Positions 24,601 through 36,436 of a stretch of 64,000 nucleotides of DNA are shown piece after piece. This stretch comes from Gnetum montanum (lineage: Eukaryota; Streptophyta; Gnetopsida; Gnetales; Gnetaceae): contig MNCI01015850.1 of NCBI GenBank assembly GCA_015680685.1, forward strand, positions 283,532 to 347,531, read 5' to 3'. The translations under genes and the position numbers were made by a program. Position 1 is the stretch's first letter. Every line of letters starts with the position of its first letter. Under the pieces are notes generated by a model that was given only the letters and a program-made list of their open reading frames with translations, was not told where the DNA came from and ran no database searches.

Positions 24601-26576
24601 CCCCAGATTCTTATAAGTATGAAAATACAGGGCAACATCCCTTGGCATGTTCATATTGGTAGATGTCACATCTATCATCATAAATTTTTGAATTTGCAAC
24701 CTCCTCAATTGTTGTAGCTTTACCCTTATTTTTATGATATTCTTGTTTAGCATCCTTATTCTTCTTTCTTTTATGACTAATTTTCCTTTGATCTCTATGT
24801 TCCTCTATAAGCTTCAAAGTAGTTTACAACTTCTCGTCCAAGGAATCCCACATCTTATCAATCTTAGCCAATATCTCAATAACTAATTTTTGGATCAGCA
24901 AGGTTTTCCTTTGCACCACTTCATCAAATGGTATCTCCTCCTCACTCTCATAAAAATTAACCTTCCTTTTGTGGATGAAGGGATCTTTGTTATATTCCTC
25001 TACACTTTTCTATTTTTTAGTTCTCTATCCTCTTTGGCCACTTATTTAATGAGCCTTTGAATCTAATGGATGCTTAGCTTAGAAAGTATTCTTTGGGCAT
25101 AGATCCCAAGGATTTTTCTTATTTTAGTTCTAAGACCATCTATAATATGGTGCATTTAATTCCATTAAGAGTATCCACGGCCTAGGAATTGGTGTAACAA
25201 AGAGTAGTACTTGCCCATGGCTGCATCCAAGGAATCATGAATGCCTTGTTTCCACCCTTGGATTTGCCTTCTTAAATTAGACACTCTAGAGTAAAGTTGA
25301 TATTTTTCATTGAACAACTCTAGCATCGTAATCCATCATCAAATAGATTTTGGTTCCAAGGACCAATACCAACTTTCTGCTTCCTTTATGAATATCCTTG
25401 GGAATAATTTCAGTTTTTTTCATTCGTTCTCCATATTTTACAAGGCACAAACATCATGGAAGGCTTATAAATGATTCTATGGATATGAATTATATCCTCT
25501 CTTAAACTTGGGAATATTGTTCATATCCAACTGTTTAATGTATCTATTCTTCAAGTGCATGATGGAAATTCTAATATCCTTTGAAATATTCAGCATGTTT
25601 GTAGTAGCTAGCAAGGGCTCATTGTAATCATAATGGAGTTTGTGGCTTCTCTCATGGCCATGATGCCCACGATGAGTCTTGATATGCCTTCATTCTCTGT
25701 GATGTTCATCCTCTTACTACTACTCATGCCCCTGATCCCTATTATCCTAGTGGGATCTATGATCATCCCTATCCTATTGTTCATCTCCATCATGATCTTT
25801 GTTACTTCTTCCATGGTCCCAAACTCTACTTCTCTTGTTGAAATTGGAGAAGAAAGATGATGAGGATGATGATGAAGTTGAAGAGGATGGAGAATCAGCA
25901 CCAGAATGATGCCTACTATCTCCTCTTTTTCAATCCCTACCCCAATTACCATGTCTATCTTTCTCCTAATGCTTGTCATGGTTCTTGCCTCTAGATGAAT
26001 GGATATGGTTACCATCTTTCTAGGCCTCTTGATCTTCAACCTATTCTTCCCATCACTAAGGTTGTCCACAGTTGACTACAACCATTGGTTAAGGATCTTC
26101 CCATTAAAGAAAGGAGGAGAATCTATGTACTATGAGGTACCTAAAAAGAATTCCTTACCTTCCTTGTATGTTTGCAAGAACAAGTGGTTATGAAACCTTT
26201 TTCCTTTTAAAGTCTTATATCAAGCTTCTATTTTATGATCTTTATTCCATTGAGCCTCTTTGGGATGATAATCCCAATAAGCATGATCTTGAAGCTTGTA
26301 CTCTACATTAACTGTGCCAATGTCCAAGTTGATGAGATTGTTTAATAGCATCATGAGAATAGACTACTTGGGAGGAAACACGATGCTACCTTCCATGTTC
26401 CTCTATTGCGGTTGCTCATCCTAATGCAAGATGAAGGTAAAATCGAAAGTGTAAGAATCTAAATGAATATAAACAACTTTGAACTGTTGGGAAGCTTGTG
26501 TCTTTTGGCCTTCTTGCCTTTGATTAGATCCTCTTATAAATGGTGATGGAGAATCTTCCCTACAAGAAGAAGCCAT
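24601..26576 (-). pseudogene. gag region of A1
   Basis: The gag frame starts at the ATG at 26576 ('MASSCREDSP') about 130 nt after the PBS, matching the start of A2 ('MASSHKEESP' at 34029). A charged, His/Arg/Asp-rich disordered stretch lies around 25990-25650. It is followed by a capsid-like part with 'SWYWSLEP' (about 25370), the usual hydrophobic gag signature. A zinc-knuckle-like 'CDIYQYEHAKGCCP' occurs at about 24690-24640. One Cys of that knuckle appears as Tyr. Stop codons and frame changes interrupt it throughout. Confidence 0.72.
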
Positions 26577-26705
26577 ATCAATTATTTCTCATAAACAATG
26601 TGTGTTTGTTATTATTATTTATCTTAATGATTTAGTGTTAGTTTCCTTTATAACATTGTTAGATATTTTCACTATCTTTCCTATGTAGTACACTTAGTTA
26701 ACTAA

Positions 26706-26723
26706 ATCCTTGCAATGGTGCCA
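26706..26723 (-). promoter_or_regulatory. Primer-binding site of A1 (tRNA-Asp type)
   Basis: The minus strand reads 'tggcaccattgcaaggat' one base after the LTR end. It matches the tRNA-Asp complement (TGGCGCCGTTGCCGGGGA) apart from five positions, at least two of which are CpG decay (cg to ca). This is the primer typical of Athila-type elements. Confidence 0.85.
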
Positions 26724-26724
26724 A

Positions 26725-27576
26725 TGATGAGTAGTGAGCAGTCCCTATGCCCAACCATAAGAATCATAAGCATTGCACTAGTGATCTAATCAAATTCCAT
26801 GGCTTAGCTTCTAAATGCACTGATGGGCAAAGATAGTGAATTAGAGACATGATCATTGTCTTCTTGGCATTACTTGTGGAAGTTCACTTGTATGATTAAG
26901 TATAAGCCAAGGCACATAATTTCTATGTATATTTATATTTTATTTGATTTAGTCTAAGTGTAAAAGAAAGGTAATTAATTGTGAATTAACTAATTAACTA
27001 TCTAATGCCTTAATCTAACCACCCTAATATATGCATCTAGGCCTATCTTCCATGCACATCTTTAACTCATTATAAACACTACTAGGTTACCAAGTGTTAG
27101 ACTACTAGATGAACAAAGTGATAACACCATTGGGATTACCAAGTGTTTATGCTATGTTTGAGGTGGTCATACTTATGTGTGGTTATTTAAAAAAATTAAT
27201 TAAGTAAGAAGATGAAGGTAAAATGCAAAGTAATAAAGTGCATAAATGAAAACATTAAGTTATTCTTAAGTACTACAAGGAATTCCAAGAATCTCATTCT
27301 TATTGCCAGAAAATCAAAGTGTTTAGGTACATTTTTGTTTGAATAAGGATCCGTACAATCCTTGAAGTCCTACTACGGACACTCACAAAATATTTGAACT
27401 TTGATAGAAGAAAATTACAAGAACTTGTCTACTCTATCGACTTAATGTGCCATAAATGTAGTGGGTATGCACATTTATATAGGCAAGACTAGACACTATG
27501 TCAATGCATCTAACCATGCATTGACAAGGTTGCATCAATGCATCACCATCAACTCAACCCATCAAATGATCCATCA
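26725..27576 (-). repeat. 5' LTR of element A1
   Basis: This 852-base copy matches 14475-15340 and is followed by the target duplication atatg. On the minus strand it carries 'cctatataaatg', a likely TATA box, near 27475. The two LTRs differ at many positions, showing an old insertion. Confidence 0.92.
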
Positions 27577-27842
27577 ATATGTGTGTTGATTCTAATTTAT
27601 TCATATAACATACAATAACAACAATTGTATAGATATATTATATAATTTTATTTTTCTTTATTCATACCCTTAACTATTCAAGTATAATGTATATTATCAA
27701 CATTATGGCTATTATACCATTCATGGTATATTACAATTTCTATGTTATAGTAATCATCAAAGTGTTTGTAGTTTTCTTGGACCTGTTGATCTAAATGTCA
27801 CAAACTTTAACATTATTCTCAAGTTTTTTTTCTTGTTGAGCT

Positions 27843-28690
27843 AGGCAATGCTTTGATCATGTAACATGCTCCAAAATATAAGATCATTTATACATAAGCA
27901 TATAGTGCTAATTAGCCATAACTAAACTTTATATTTTAATGTCCATTTTGAATAATATTCTAAAGTTTTAAATTTTTTGTTGAGCTATTTAATCTTTCAT
28001 TAATTTTTTTAGAAATTTGAGTAAGAAATTATAAATCTTCTTAGTCCCACAAAAATAATTATCACCCGAATCCACAATGTTCATCCTACTAAGTAGGATC
28101 CTAGGAGGATTGGTAGATGATTAAAAACCTAAGCTCTTTGAGTAGTTGTGCCCAAGCTTGAACCCAAGTCATTGATTTAATAAATGATCACCTTACCATC
28201 ACTCCAAATGATAGTCCCACTAAGCTTATGAAAAGTATTTCTATAACATTTAAGTTTTGTTGAAATCAATCTTCTTAATTGTAAAAAAGAAATTAGTATT
28301 ATATGCAATGGGAAGACTTATATTTATTCAATTACATCTTATGTTATTATTAATTCCTATGACATTTTTCATCATGAAGGATATTTATCTAATTCTTATC
28401 CTTTTCTATTCAATAGAAAGGATGTCAAAGAAAAGAAAAAATATATTAAATTTAAGGATAAAGAAAAATAATTTGAAGTTGAAGATATGAAAAATCAAGT
28501 CAAAACCATTAATAAGAATGATTTAATGCTAATAAAGAAACTAAAGAAAATATATTTTTCTATGAAAATGTTTACTTATACTTCAAAATGTATTGATCAG
28601 ACTAGACAAATAGCTCATAAGATAAATGTTTCCTTATTTGACATTAATATTACTAACTCAAAGATTAAAACTCATGTTGAAAGTGGACTA
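27843..28690 (+). repeat. Dispersed direct repeat, copy 1
   Basis: The segment begins 'taggcaatgctttgatca' and aligns, with gaps, to 32651-33310. Shared blocks include 'tttatacataagcata', 'aagacttatattta' and 'gaaggatatttat'. Both copies are in the same orientation about 4.8 kb apart. They may be remnants of one old element's termini or of two insertions of one family. No coding content was recognised. Confidence 0.65.
28151..28203 (-). mobile_element. tRNA-like SINE head (candidate)
   Basis: The minus strand shows A-box-like 'agtgatggtaagg' (28191-28203) followed by B-box-like 'gggttcaagcttggg' (28151-28165). The second is close to the GGTTCGANTCC consensus. It lies inside direct repeat copy 1 but not in copy 2, so it may be a separate insertion. 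Confidence 0.45.
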
Positions 28691-31526
28691 TAGGTAATGG
28701 TAAAGACTCTTAATGTAATATTAATTATGATAGATAATATTATAGAAAATTAATACCATAATTTTCTATAGAATTTTATTTTTTTGATAAAAGATGGTAT
28801 TTTGCCAAAGCTTTCTATTACTACCTCAAATTCTTTTTTTATTTTAAGTACATATATTGAAAGCTTTTTATTACTACCTTAAAATGTTATTAAGATTAGG
28901 ATCATCATATCTATTAACAATTAATTTCCTCTTTTAATTTAAAAAAAATATTTATAATGTGTACACCTAAATAGACACCCCTAAAATTGAAAAAAAATTT
29001 CCATATTCTTCATATTTTTTACTTAGTGTTAAGCATTAGATGTACTTTGAATTTTTCTCTTATTATTGATAAGGAAGAGTGTTAGACCCCAAAAAATATT
29101 AATAAGAAGAGAAAAATTAGAGTACATTACAAGCTTGACATTGCATAGACATCATAAATAATATAGAAAGAGGAAATATTTTGATTTAAAACTAGCTAAT
29201 CAAGTGTACAACCTTATGATTGATACTTTAAAAAATAAGTAAAAAATTAATTATTAGTAGAAAGGAAGGTATTAGTTTTAAACAAATTAACATAACTTTT
29301 TAACATCCATGTTTGATCTTCAAATAACAAAAGGATTTGAGATAGAGAGTTATGGCTCAATGCTAATATTTATTTTAAAGCAAGAAAGTGGTATCACTAG
29401 TAGTACAACTTTATTTTGCTACTTGTTATTAATATTACATCAAGAATCTTTACCATTAACTATAATGTTCCTATTAATATTAGTTTTAATATTTGAGTTA
29501 ATAGTACTCTTTTTAAACAAGAAAAAAATTTTCTTATGAACTATCCATCTAAGCTACTTAATACTTTCTCTAGTACTTGCAAAATTATACATAAGAGCTT
29601 CTATCTTTTCTAGATTCTTTATTGTCATTTAATCATTCTTATCATAGACATTAACTTAATTTTATTGATCTTTTGATATGTAAAAATCTTTAAAAATGGA
29701 TAATGTAAAAATATGCTTGTGAAATCTTGTAGGATTTGAAGAGCATGTTGAGATCAAGATGAGAGCTGATTTATTAATTTAAAGTGATGAAGTCTCAACC
29801 AAGATTTCAAGAGTTTGGAGAAGTTATAGGGATGTATGACAAGAGAAGATGTTCTAGTAGCTATCAAGACATCTCGGAGGATCAATAGATGTCCCTATTA
29901 AAAAGTATAGATCTCAAATAAGACATCCCAGAAAAATAGCAAATGTCCCAAGTCAATTGAGACATCCTAGTCTAGATGTCCCATGTGAGACATTCCTAAA
30001 AAAGTGAGACATTCCACCTACAAGTATTAGAAAGTCAATGAGACATCCCGAGTTCAAATAAGACATCCCAACTAGCCATTTTCTAGTCATTGTATGAACT
30101 CAAATGATCATATGACAAGGAAAAAGGCTATAAAAGAAATGACATTTTTATGAAAATGAAAAGCACTATTCACAAAAATATTCCTTTCATTGTACACATC
30201 TTGTGAATCAATTTTTTCTTCAATTCTTTACCTTTTGTAAGTTGAGTACTGTAATTGTCAAGAGCATCAAAGAAAGTTGTAATTTGAATGCATTCTTTCT
30301 TTGATCTTTTAATTATCTCTTTGTAAGACCTATAGGGTTGATGTGCTTCTTGCAAGAAGGCATCCCTTGAGCTTATTGTAACCTTAAGGGAGTGGGTGTG
30401 TTTCTTAAGAGAAAACACCCCATGTGGATCTCAATTTATTGTAAAGGTTATGGGATCTTTGAAATCACATTTTGTGCTTATTGGAATCTTTGGGTGTGTT
30501 TTTGTAAAGGTTGTGGTGCTCTTGAAACCACATATTTGAAGAAACAAAGTTCAAAGATGTGCAAGGATTCTACCCCCCTAAGTATGGACATATCCAAGTT
30601 AGGGAACCATGTACATTTGTGTGCAGTTGTGAGTTTTAATTAGTGGAAATTATTCAACCCCTCTTTTAAGTTCTCGATCAAATTTTTCATATCTCTAACT
30701 TCATATTATATTTTTCTATCTTCAACTTCCACACATTTTTTGTTTTCTTCAAAATCTTTTTTTGGAGAAAAAATGAACAAGCAAAAAAGTTGCAAGAAAT
30801 AGGAAGAGTATAGTATCTAATTCACTAAATATAAATCTTCCTTCTACTTATAACACCAATTTATTTTTATCATTGAGAAGGTTAATTTCAATAAAAAAAT
30901 TGATGAAAACCAATAGTTATAGAACTAGACTTTATATGCTTAATGGAATTGAGAAGACTAATAATTTTCTACTCTACTTTCTAAAACATTAATGGAAGAT
31001 TATATAAATCAACAAAAAATGGAACTTTAGCATGATCAACATGACATGCTTATATATATATATATAATCCTATATCTAACTCAACAAGTTGGAAAAATGA
31101 GAATAATACTCAACATGAAGGACTTAGATGTCATGTTTTTTATCACATCATTTAACTACGAAACAAAACTTCTATTATGATGCAAGTAATATAAAATTTA
31201 AATGAATACATATTGTGATGACAGATTAACAACTAATGACTCATATAGATCATCAGGAAGAACAAAATTAGGTGTCTTAGTTGTATTAACATGATTAGAA
31301 GAAGGCACCACAAATTTTGCTTACCAACTTATAAATTAGCAATTTGAAAATTAACAAAAATTTCCACATTTATATAAGAAGTATAAATTTGAACATTAGT
31401 TAAATAAGTTGGAAGTAATATAGATCAAATATGTTAGAGAAAAATTACATCCACTAAAAAACTAGATTTTCTTAAGAATCTTTAGATCCACTTATTATTA
31501 TTATTATTATGAGGATTTGATACATC

Positions 31527-31666
31527 ACCCTACCCCTTCTCATCTCCCTTCCCCACCTTCCCTCTTGCCTTTCTCCCCTCCCTCCCCTCCCCCATCTTCC
31601 CCATCTTCTCCTCCCATGCACCCCCTCACCCACCACACGCACCCCACCACCCCCAACCCCTTACCA
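31527..31666. repeat. Pyrimidine-rich low-complexity block next to the gap
   Basis: The composition switches abruptly from AT-rich to almost pure C/T with 'ccctcccctcccccatct'-like runs, then 'caccccaccaccccc', and stops at the N run. Nothing similar occurs on the other side of the gap. It could be a real microsatellite that broke the assembly, or low-quality read ends. Confidence 0.8.
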
Positions 31667-31739
31667 NNNNNNNNNNNNNNNNNNNNNNNNNNNNNNNNNN
31701 NNNNNNNNNNNNNNNNNNNNNNNNNNNNNNNNNNNNNNN
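31667..31739. other. Assembly gap of 73 N
   Basis: A run of 73 undetermined bases. The true missing length is unknown. Confidence 0.99.
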
Positions 31740-31936
31740 GAATCCAAACTTTCTTGCTACATTTCATTAGTTGCATAAAGTTTTACATTACTCAATGGAA
31801 GAAAATAATGAAGTTGAAGTATTAAAACTATTATAATTCTTAATTTAAAAGAAAGATTTTAAAATTTCTAAACTTAAAAAAAAAAGAATAAATTTATTCA
31901 ATATTAGTTATATGTCATATTTGAACAAATTAGGTA

Positions 31937-31991
31937 TTAGCCTAATGTTAAGACTTTTAATTTCATAACTCCAAGTTATGGATTTAATTCT
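31937..31991 (+). mobile_element. tRNA-like SINE head, decayed copy (candidate)
   Basis: 'ttagcctaatgttaag' followed by 'ggatttaattct' repeats the A/B-box arrangement of the better copy 165 bases downstream. It looks like an older duplicate of the same head. Confidence 0.35.
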
Positions 31992-32100
31992 AGTGGGAAA
32001 TACCAAGATATAAAGTTCTAATTTGACTATATGTCTTACTTAAAAATATTTTATGTTTCAATACCCCCTAAATACTATTTCTTAAATTGACAATGAGATG

Positions 32101-32155
32101 TTAGCCTAGTGGTAAAACCCTTAATTTAGAATCTTCAAGTTATGGGTTTGATTCT
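32101..32155 (+). mobile_element. tRNA-like SINE head (candidate)
   Basis: 'ttagcctagtggtaaaac' matches an RNA polymerase III A box and 'gggtttgattct' matches a B box, about 30 bases apart as in tRNA genes. The intervening bases do not fold as a normal tRNA, so a SINE is likelier than a tRNA gene. Ends were not delimited. Confidence 0.5.
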
Positions 32156-32650
32156 AGAAGGCAACACTTACTTATAATGTTCTAATTTAGTGATCTAGTT
32201 TTTCTAGTGAATTTGATTATTTTTTCTTTTTAGTCTTTCTCCAAAAAATTTGATTTCTCTAGAATTTTTGTATTGAGAATTCTATATTAGTCTCACCTTC
32301 TTCAAATAATGCTTAAATTTCTACTTCTTCTATTGATATATAAATTTCTACTTCTTGTGTCAATGCAAAAATTTCTATTAATTTTCAGAATGTAGATTTA
32401 TAAGCTAGTAAGAAAAAATTTGTGATGCCTTTTTCTAGTAATGTTGATGCAACTATAACACTTAATTTTTTTCTTCTTGATGATATATATGAGTCACTTG
32501 TTGATGATCTTATATCACAATTATTTAAATTTTGGATTACCTGCCTCATAATCAAAATTTTACTTTGTAGTTAAATAATGTAATGCAAAAACATAACATT
32601 CAAGACATTCATGTTCAACATTATTGTCCTTTATTTCTACTTATTAAGTT

Positions 32651-33310
32651 AGGCAATGCTTAGATAGTCTAGTGTACCCTATATATAGGTTATTTATACA
32701 TAAGCATAGAGTATTAGTCATTCATTAGTGAACTCTAGATTTTAATGTCTAATTTAAGAATACTCTAAAGTTCCATGTTTTGTTAACCTATTTAATCTTT
32801 TGTTGATTTTTCAAATACTTGAACAAGAAAGTGTTAGTTTTTTTGGTCCCATTAACCATATGAAAACTATTTCTATAGCATTTTTTTTCGTAGATAATTG
32901 TTTATTGAAATAAATCTTCTAAATTACAAAAAGATATTAGAATTAAAAGTAGGTGGGAAGACTTATATTTAACTAATTACATATTATAATTTTCTTAATT
33001 ATTGCAACTTTGGTTATTGTGAAGGATATTTATTTAATGCTTATCCTTTTATTGAAGAAAAAAGATGTTGAGGAAAAAAATATGTTGAAGTTGAACATAA
33101 GAAAAATACAATCCAAACTTTAAAGTATGAAAACATTTAAGTTAATGTCAATAATAAAAATGATCAAATGGCCATATAAAACTTACAGAAGATATAAATT
33201 TTTATAAATGTTTTAACTTGTACTACATGAAGTATTAATTAGTTAGGAAAAATAGCACATAAAACAAATTTCTCTTTTTTTTTATAAAAATAATATTAAC
33301 TCAAAGATCA
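32651..33310 (+). repeat. Dispersed direct repeat, copy 2
   Basis: This is the partner of 27843-28690 in the same orientation, shorter through internal deletions. It begins 'taggcaatgcttagatag'. Its left edge coincides with a Leu/Lys/Asn-rich AT tract in both copies. No gene was recognised. Confidence 0.65.
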
Positions 33311-33496
33311 AAACTAATACTATGGTTATTGATATAAGATTAATATGAAGTGGTGAAATAATGACAATATTGCATATGTATACCAATTTTTCTCATTCTT
33401 TCAAATGTTTATATGTCATCATAACTTTCTATTCCTATATTAAATCCTTTTACTATTTTAAGTACAAACACAAATGTTGAAAGTAATGTAAATGTT

Positions 33497-33898
33497 TGAT
33501 GAATTGTGTTGACTGTTACGTCAATGGGCATGCATTGACATATCCCCATTGACACAGCTCCATCGATGCATGGAAGGATGCATCGACACAAATGTGTTGG
33601 TATAGTGTCATGTTAAGCCTATATAAATGTGTGCACATCCACTGCATTTGTGGCACATTAAGTCAGTAGCATATGTATATAAATATAAATATAAAAAAAA
33701 TATCATATGCCTTGGCTCACACTTAATCATACATAAGAACATACAAAAGTGAGCTAAGAAGATCACAATCACATTTTCCTAAGTCACCATCTTTGTCTCT
33801 AGGCACACTTAGGAGCTAAGTCCATGAAGTTTGACCAGATTGCTAATGCGTGCTTATGATTCATATGGTTGGGTGTAGGGACTACTCCCCACTCATCA
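33497..33898 (+). repeat. 5' LTR of A2 with large internal deletion
   Basis: Starts 'tgatgaattgtgttgact' and ends 'ccactcatca', matching the LTR ends of A1 in reverse complement. It is only 402 bases against about 860 in A1. The missing block of roughly 450 bases lies after 'taagtcagtag' and before 'gtatataaatataaat'. It removes the transcribed middle of the LTR but keeps 'cctatataaatg', the likely TATA box (about 33621). Confidence 0.8.
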
Positions 33899-34028
33899 TT
33901 GGAGTTTAGGTAAGTGCAATAAGTAGAGAAAATAATAAAATTATATAAATACATTGTAAATATTATTCAAAGATAAATCATTAAAGAAACTTAAGCAAAC
34001 ATACTATTTATTTTTAGGAAATGCTAAT

Positions 34029-35960
34029 ATGGCTTCTTCTCACAAGGAAGAATCTCCACCATTCACAATTGAATCCAATCAAAGATAGGAGGTCTAGAAA
34101 ATGCTACAACAATTCTATGTTATTTATACCCATCTAGATCCTTATGCTCCTGATTTCACCTTCATCCTACATTAGGACAAGCAACTATAATGGAGGGACA
34201 TGGAAGGCAACATTATGTTGCCTCCTAACCTATTTATTCCTACAATGCTGATGAACAATCTAATTAGGTTGGGAATCATTGGACTTAATGTAGAATATTT
34301 GGCTCAAGACCACATCTATTGAGATTATCATCCTTCCAATTCCCAACAAAAGCAGGATCAATAGATGGAAGCACAATGTGATGCTTCTAAAGACAAGAGG
34401 GTCCCTACCCAGTTATTATTGAGGCAACATAAACAAGGTGAGGACTTCTTTTTAAGATAGTCCCAATACACAAACTCTCCCTCTTTCTTTGATGGAAAGA
34501 CCCTTAACCATAGGTTGTAGTCAACTATGGATAATCTTGATGCGGGAGAGGAAAATTTTGAAGATTTGGAGGTCTCAAAAGATAACAACCAAGTCCATTC
34601 ATCCAAAGATAAAGATAACGATAAGCATAAGAAAAAATATAAACAAAATGATTGGGGAAAGGATCAATGAAGATGATCTAGCAGGCATCATTCTGGTGTT
34701 GATTCACCTTCTTCCTCATCCTCATCATCTTCCTCCTCCGACTATGACAAGAGGAGTATAGGCTAAAATGAAAGAAATAGTAGCTAAGATTGTGATGGAG
34801 ATGAATAATGGGATAGGAATGATCATAGATCCTAATGGGATGAATGAGAATAGGGACAATAACAACAACATAGAGAGGATTGTCATCATGAAAGAAGGCA
34901 TAGAAAGAGTCATCATAGGCATCATGACCATGATAGGGGTCACTGAGATTATTATGACTATGATGAGCCTCTACTAGCTATAAAAAATATGTTAAATACT
35001 TCAGAGGTAGTTGGAATTTCAACCAAGCTCTTGAAATATAGTTGTATCAAGAGGTTAGATATGAATAATATCCCTAGATTTGAGGGGGATATAACTTGAG
35101 TCCACAAAATCATCTACAAGCCTTTCATGATGCCTGTGCCTTATAGCATATTGAAAATGAATGACAAAAGTGGAAACTATTTTCACAAATACTCATTAAA
35201 GAAGCTAAAAGCTGGTACCAATCCTTAGAATTCGAATCTATCCATTGATGAAGTACAATGCTACGGATGTTTAATGATAGTATCAAACTTACACTAAAAT
35301 GTCCAATCTACAAAGACAAATCCAAGGATGAAAAGAAGACAATTATGAGTCCTTGGATGTAGCCTTGGATAGGTACTATTCTCTTTTACACTAATGTCTA
35401 AGCCATGGATACTCTTAATAGAATCAGTTGTGCCATATCATAAATGGAATCAGGAATGAAATGATAAAAACTCTTGGTGTCTATGCCCAAGGAAGACTTT
35501 CTAAGCTAAGAGTTCATTAGATCCCAAGGCTAATTGATTAGGTGGCCAAATAAGGAGGTGAGCTTAACAAATGAAAAAGTGTAGAGAAGTAGAACATAGA
35601 CCCCCTCCATTTGCAAAAAGGAGGTAGGTTTCTATGATAATCAAGAGGAGGAACCACTTTATCAAGTGGTGCTAAGGAAATCCTTTTTGATCTAGAAATC
35701 TGTTACTGAAATATCAGCTAAGGTAGAAAAGATGTGAAACTCCTTGGATGAGAAGTTCTAGAAAGCTCTAAATATTGCAAATGAATGAAGAGACTAAGGG
35801 GGTTGTGGTTATGAAAGAAGAAATAAAAATGATGTAGAACAAGGATATCATAAAAATAAAGGTAAAGTTGTAGTGGTAGAGGAGGTTATAGATTCTAAAA
35901 TAGATGATGATGGTTGTGACATTTACTAATACATGCATCCGAAGAGATGTTCTCCAATGT
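34029..35960 (+). pseudogene. gag region of A2
   Basis: The frame opens with 'MASSHKEESPPF' at 34029, about 130 bases after the LTR as in A1, and stops within 20 codons. Downstream, the disordered basic/acidic stretch (34560-34980), the capsid-like region and a zinc-knuckle remnant at 35913-35955 occur in the same order as in A1. The remnant reads 'GCDIY-YMHPKRCSP', with one Cys replaced by Tyr. The PBS that should follow the LTR at 33899 is no longer recognisable beyond its first TGG. Stops and frame changes occur in every domain. Confidence 0.68.
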
Positions 35961-36436
35961 TGTTACACCTTCAGGAATCTAGGATATATGCTTTAAGGAT
36001 TGGTAAAAAAAAAAGTACACAGGTTGTTTACTTATCCACAAGGAAACTACTGATAATAGTTCCACCAACAAGCATATTATACAAGTGGAGTGCCACCTCG
36101 ATCTCAAGAGCAATATCAGTAGTGGCAACATCCATGGTTATGGAGGATGCCACCACCAAGGTAGCAATATCTTTATTGGAAACCTAATCTCTATGGCTAC
36201 TATGTCTAGCAACTTGTATTCCCACATGACTCCTCTAGTCATGGTTCCTTCTCATACCACTACTACCCTCCAAAATTTTATAGAGTACCTTCTCTAAGGG
36301 GAAGTCTCCTTTTCCCTTCTATCCTTCTCAACACTCATCAATTCCTACATCACAACCAACAACACCTTTGCCACTTGCTTCATCTATGTAGGGTGAAATT
36401 CTTGCATAGCCACAACAAGGAAACACCACAAGGGTA

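Larger units (their letters stand above)
14470..27581 (-). mobile_element. Complete Ty3/gypsy retrotransposon A1, Athila-like
   Basis: A 13.1-kb minus-strand element has LTRs at 14475-15340 and 26725-27576, both TG...CA on the plus strand. An exact target duplication atatg lies at 14470-14474 and 27577-27581. Reading along the minus strand the order is LTR, tRNA-Asp PBS, gag, zinc knuckle, protease region, RT, RNase H, integrase, a spacer, an extra coiled-coil frame, polypurine tract, LTR. RT before integrase marks Ty3/gypsy. The tRNA-Asp PBS and extra frame after pol are typical of Athila and its relatives. All frames are broken by stops, so it cannot move by itself. Its sister copy A2 begins at 33497. 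Confidence 0.92.
27582..33496. other. Old spacer between elements A1 and A2
   Basis: This AT-rich sequence has no supportable gene. It contains an old direct repeat (27843-28690 and 32651-33310), SINE-like heads, a pyrimidine-rich block and an assembly gap. From 29860 to 30070 the word 'agacatccc' recurs about eight times. The stretch 30160-30680, ending 'ttattcaacccctctttt', has the look of a Copia-type LTR end, but no PBS or partner was found. Frames of 60-80 codons here are chance. Confidence 0.5.

Noticed and set aside
25608-26069. A 153-codon minus-strand frame rich in Met and Ile
   Set aside because: It is the wrong frame of the repetitive charged part of gag in A1; A2 shows the same effect at 34489-34977.
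32101-32155. A true tRNA gene
   Set aside because: Internal promoter-like boxes are present, but no cloverleaf with acceptor, anticodon and T stems could be drawn.
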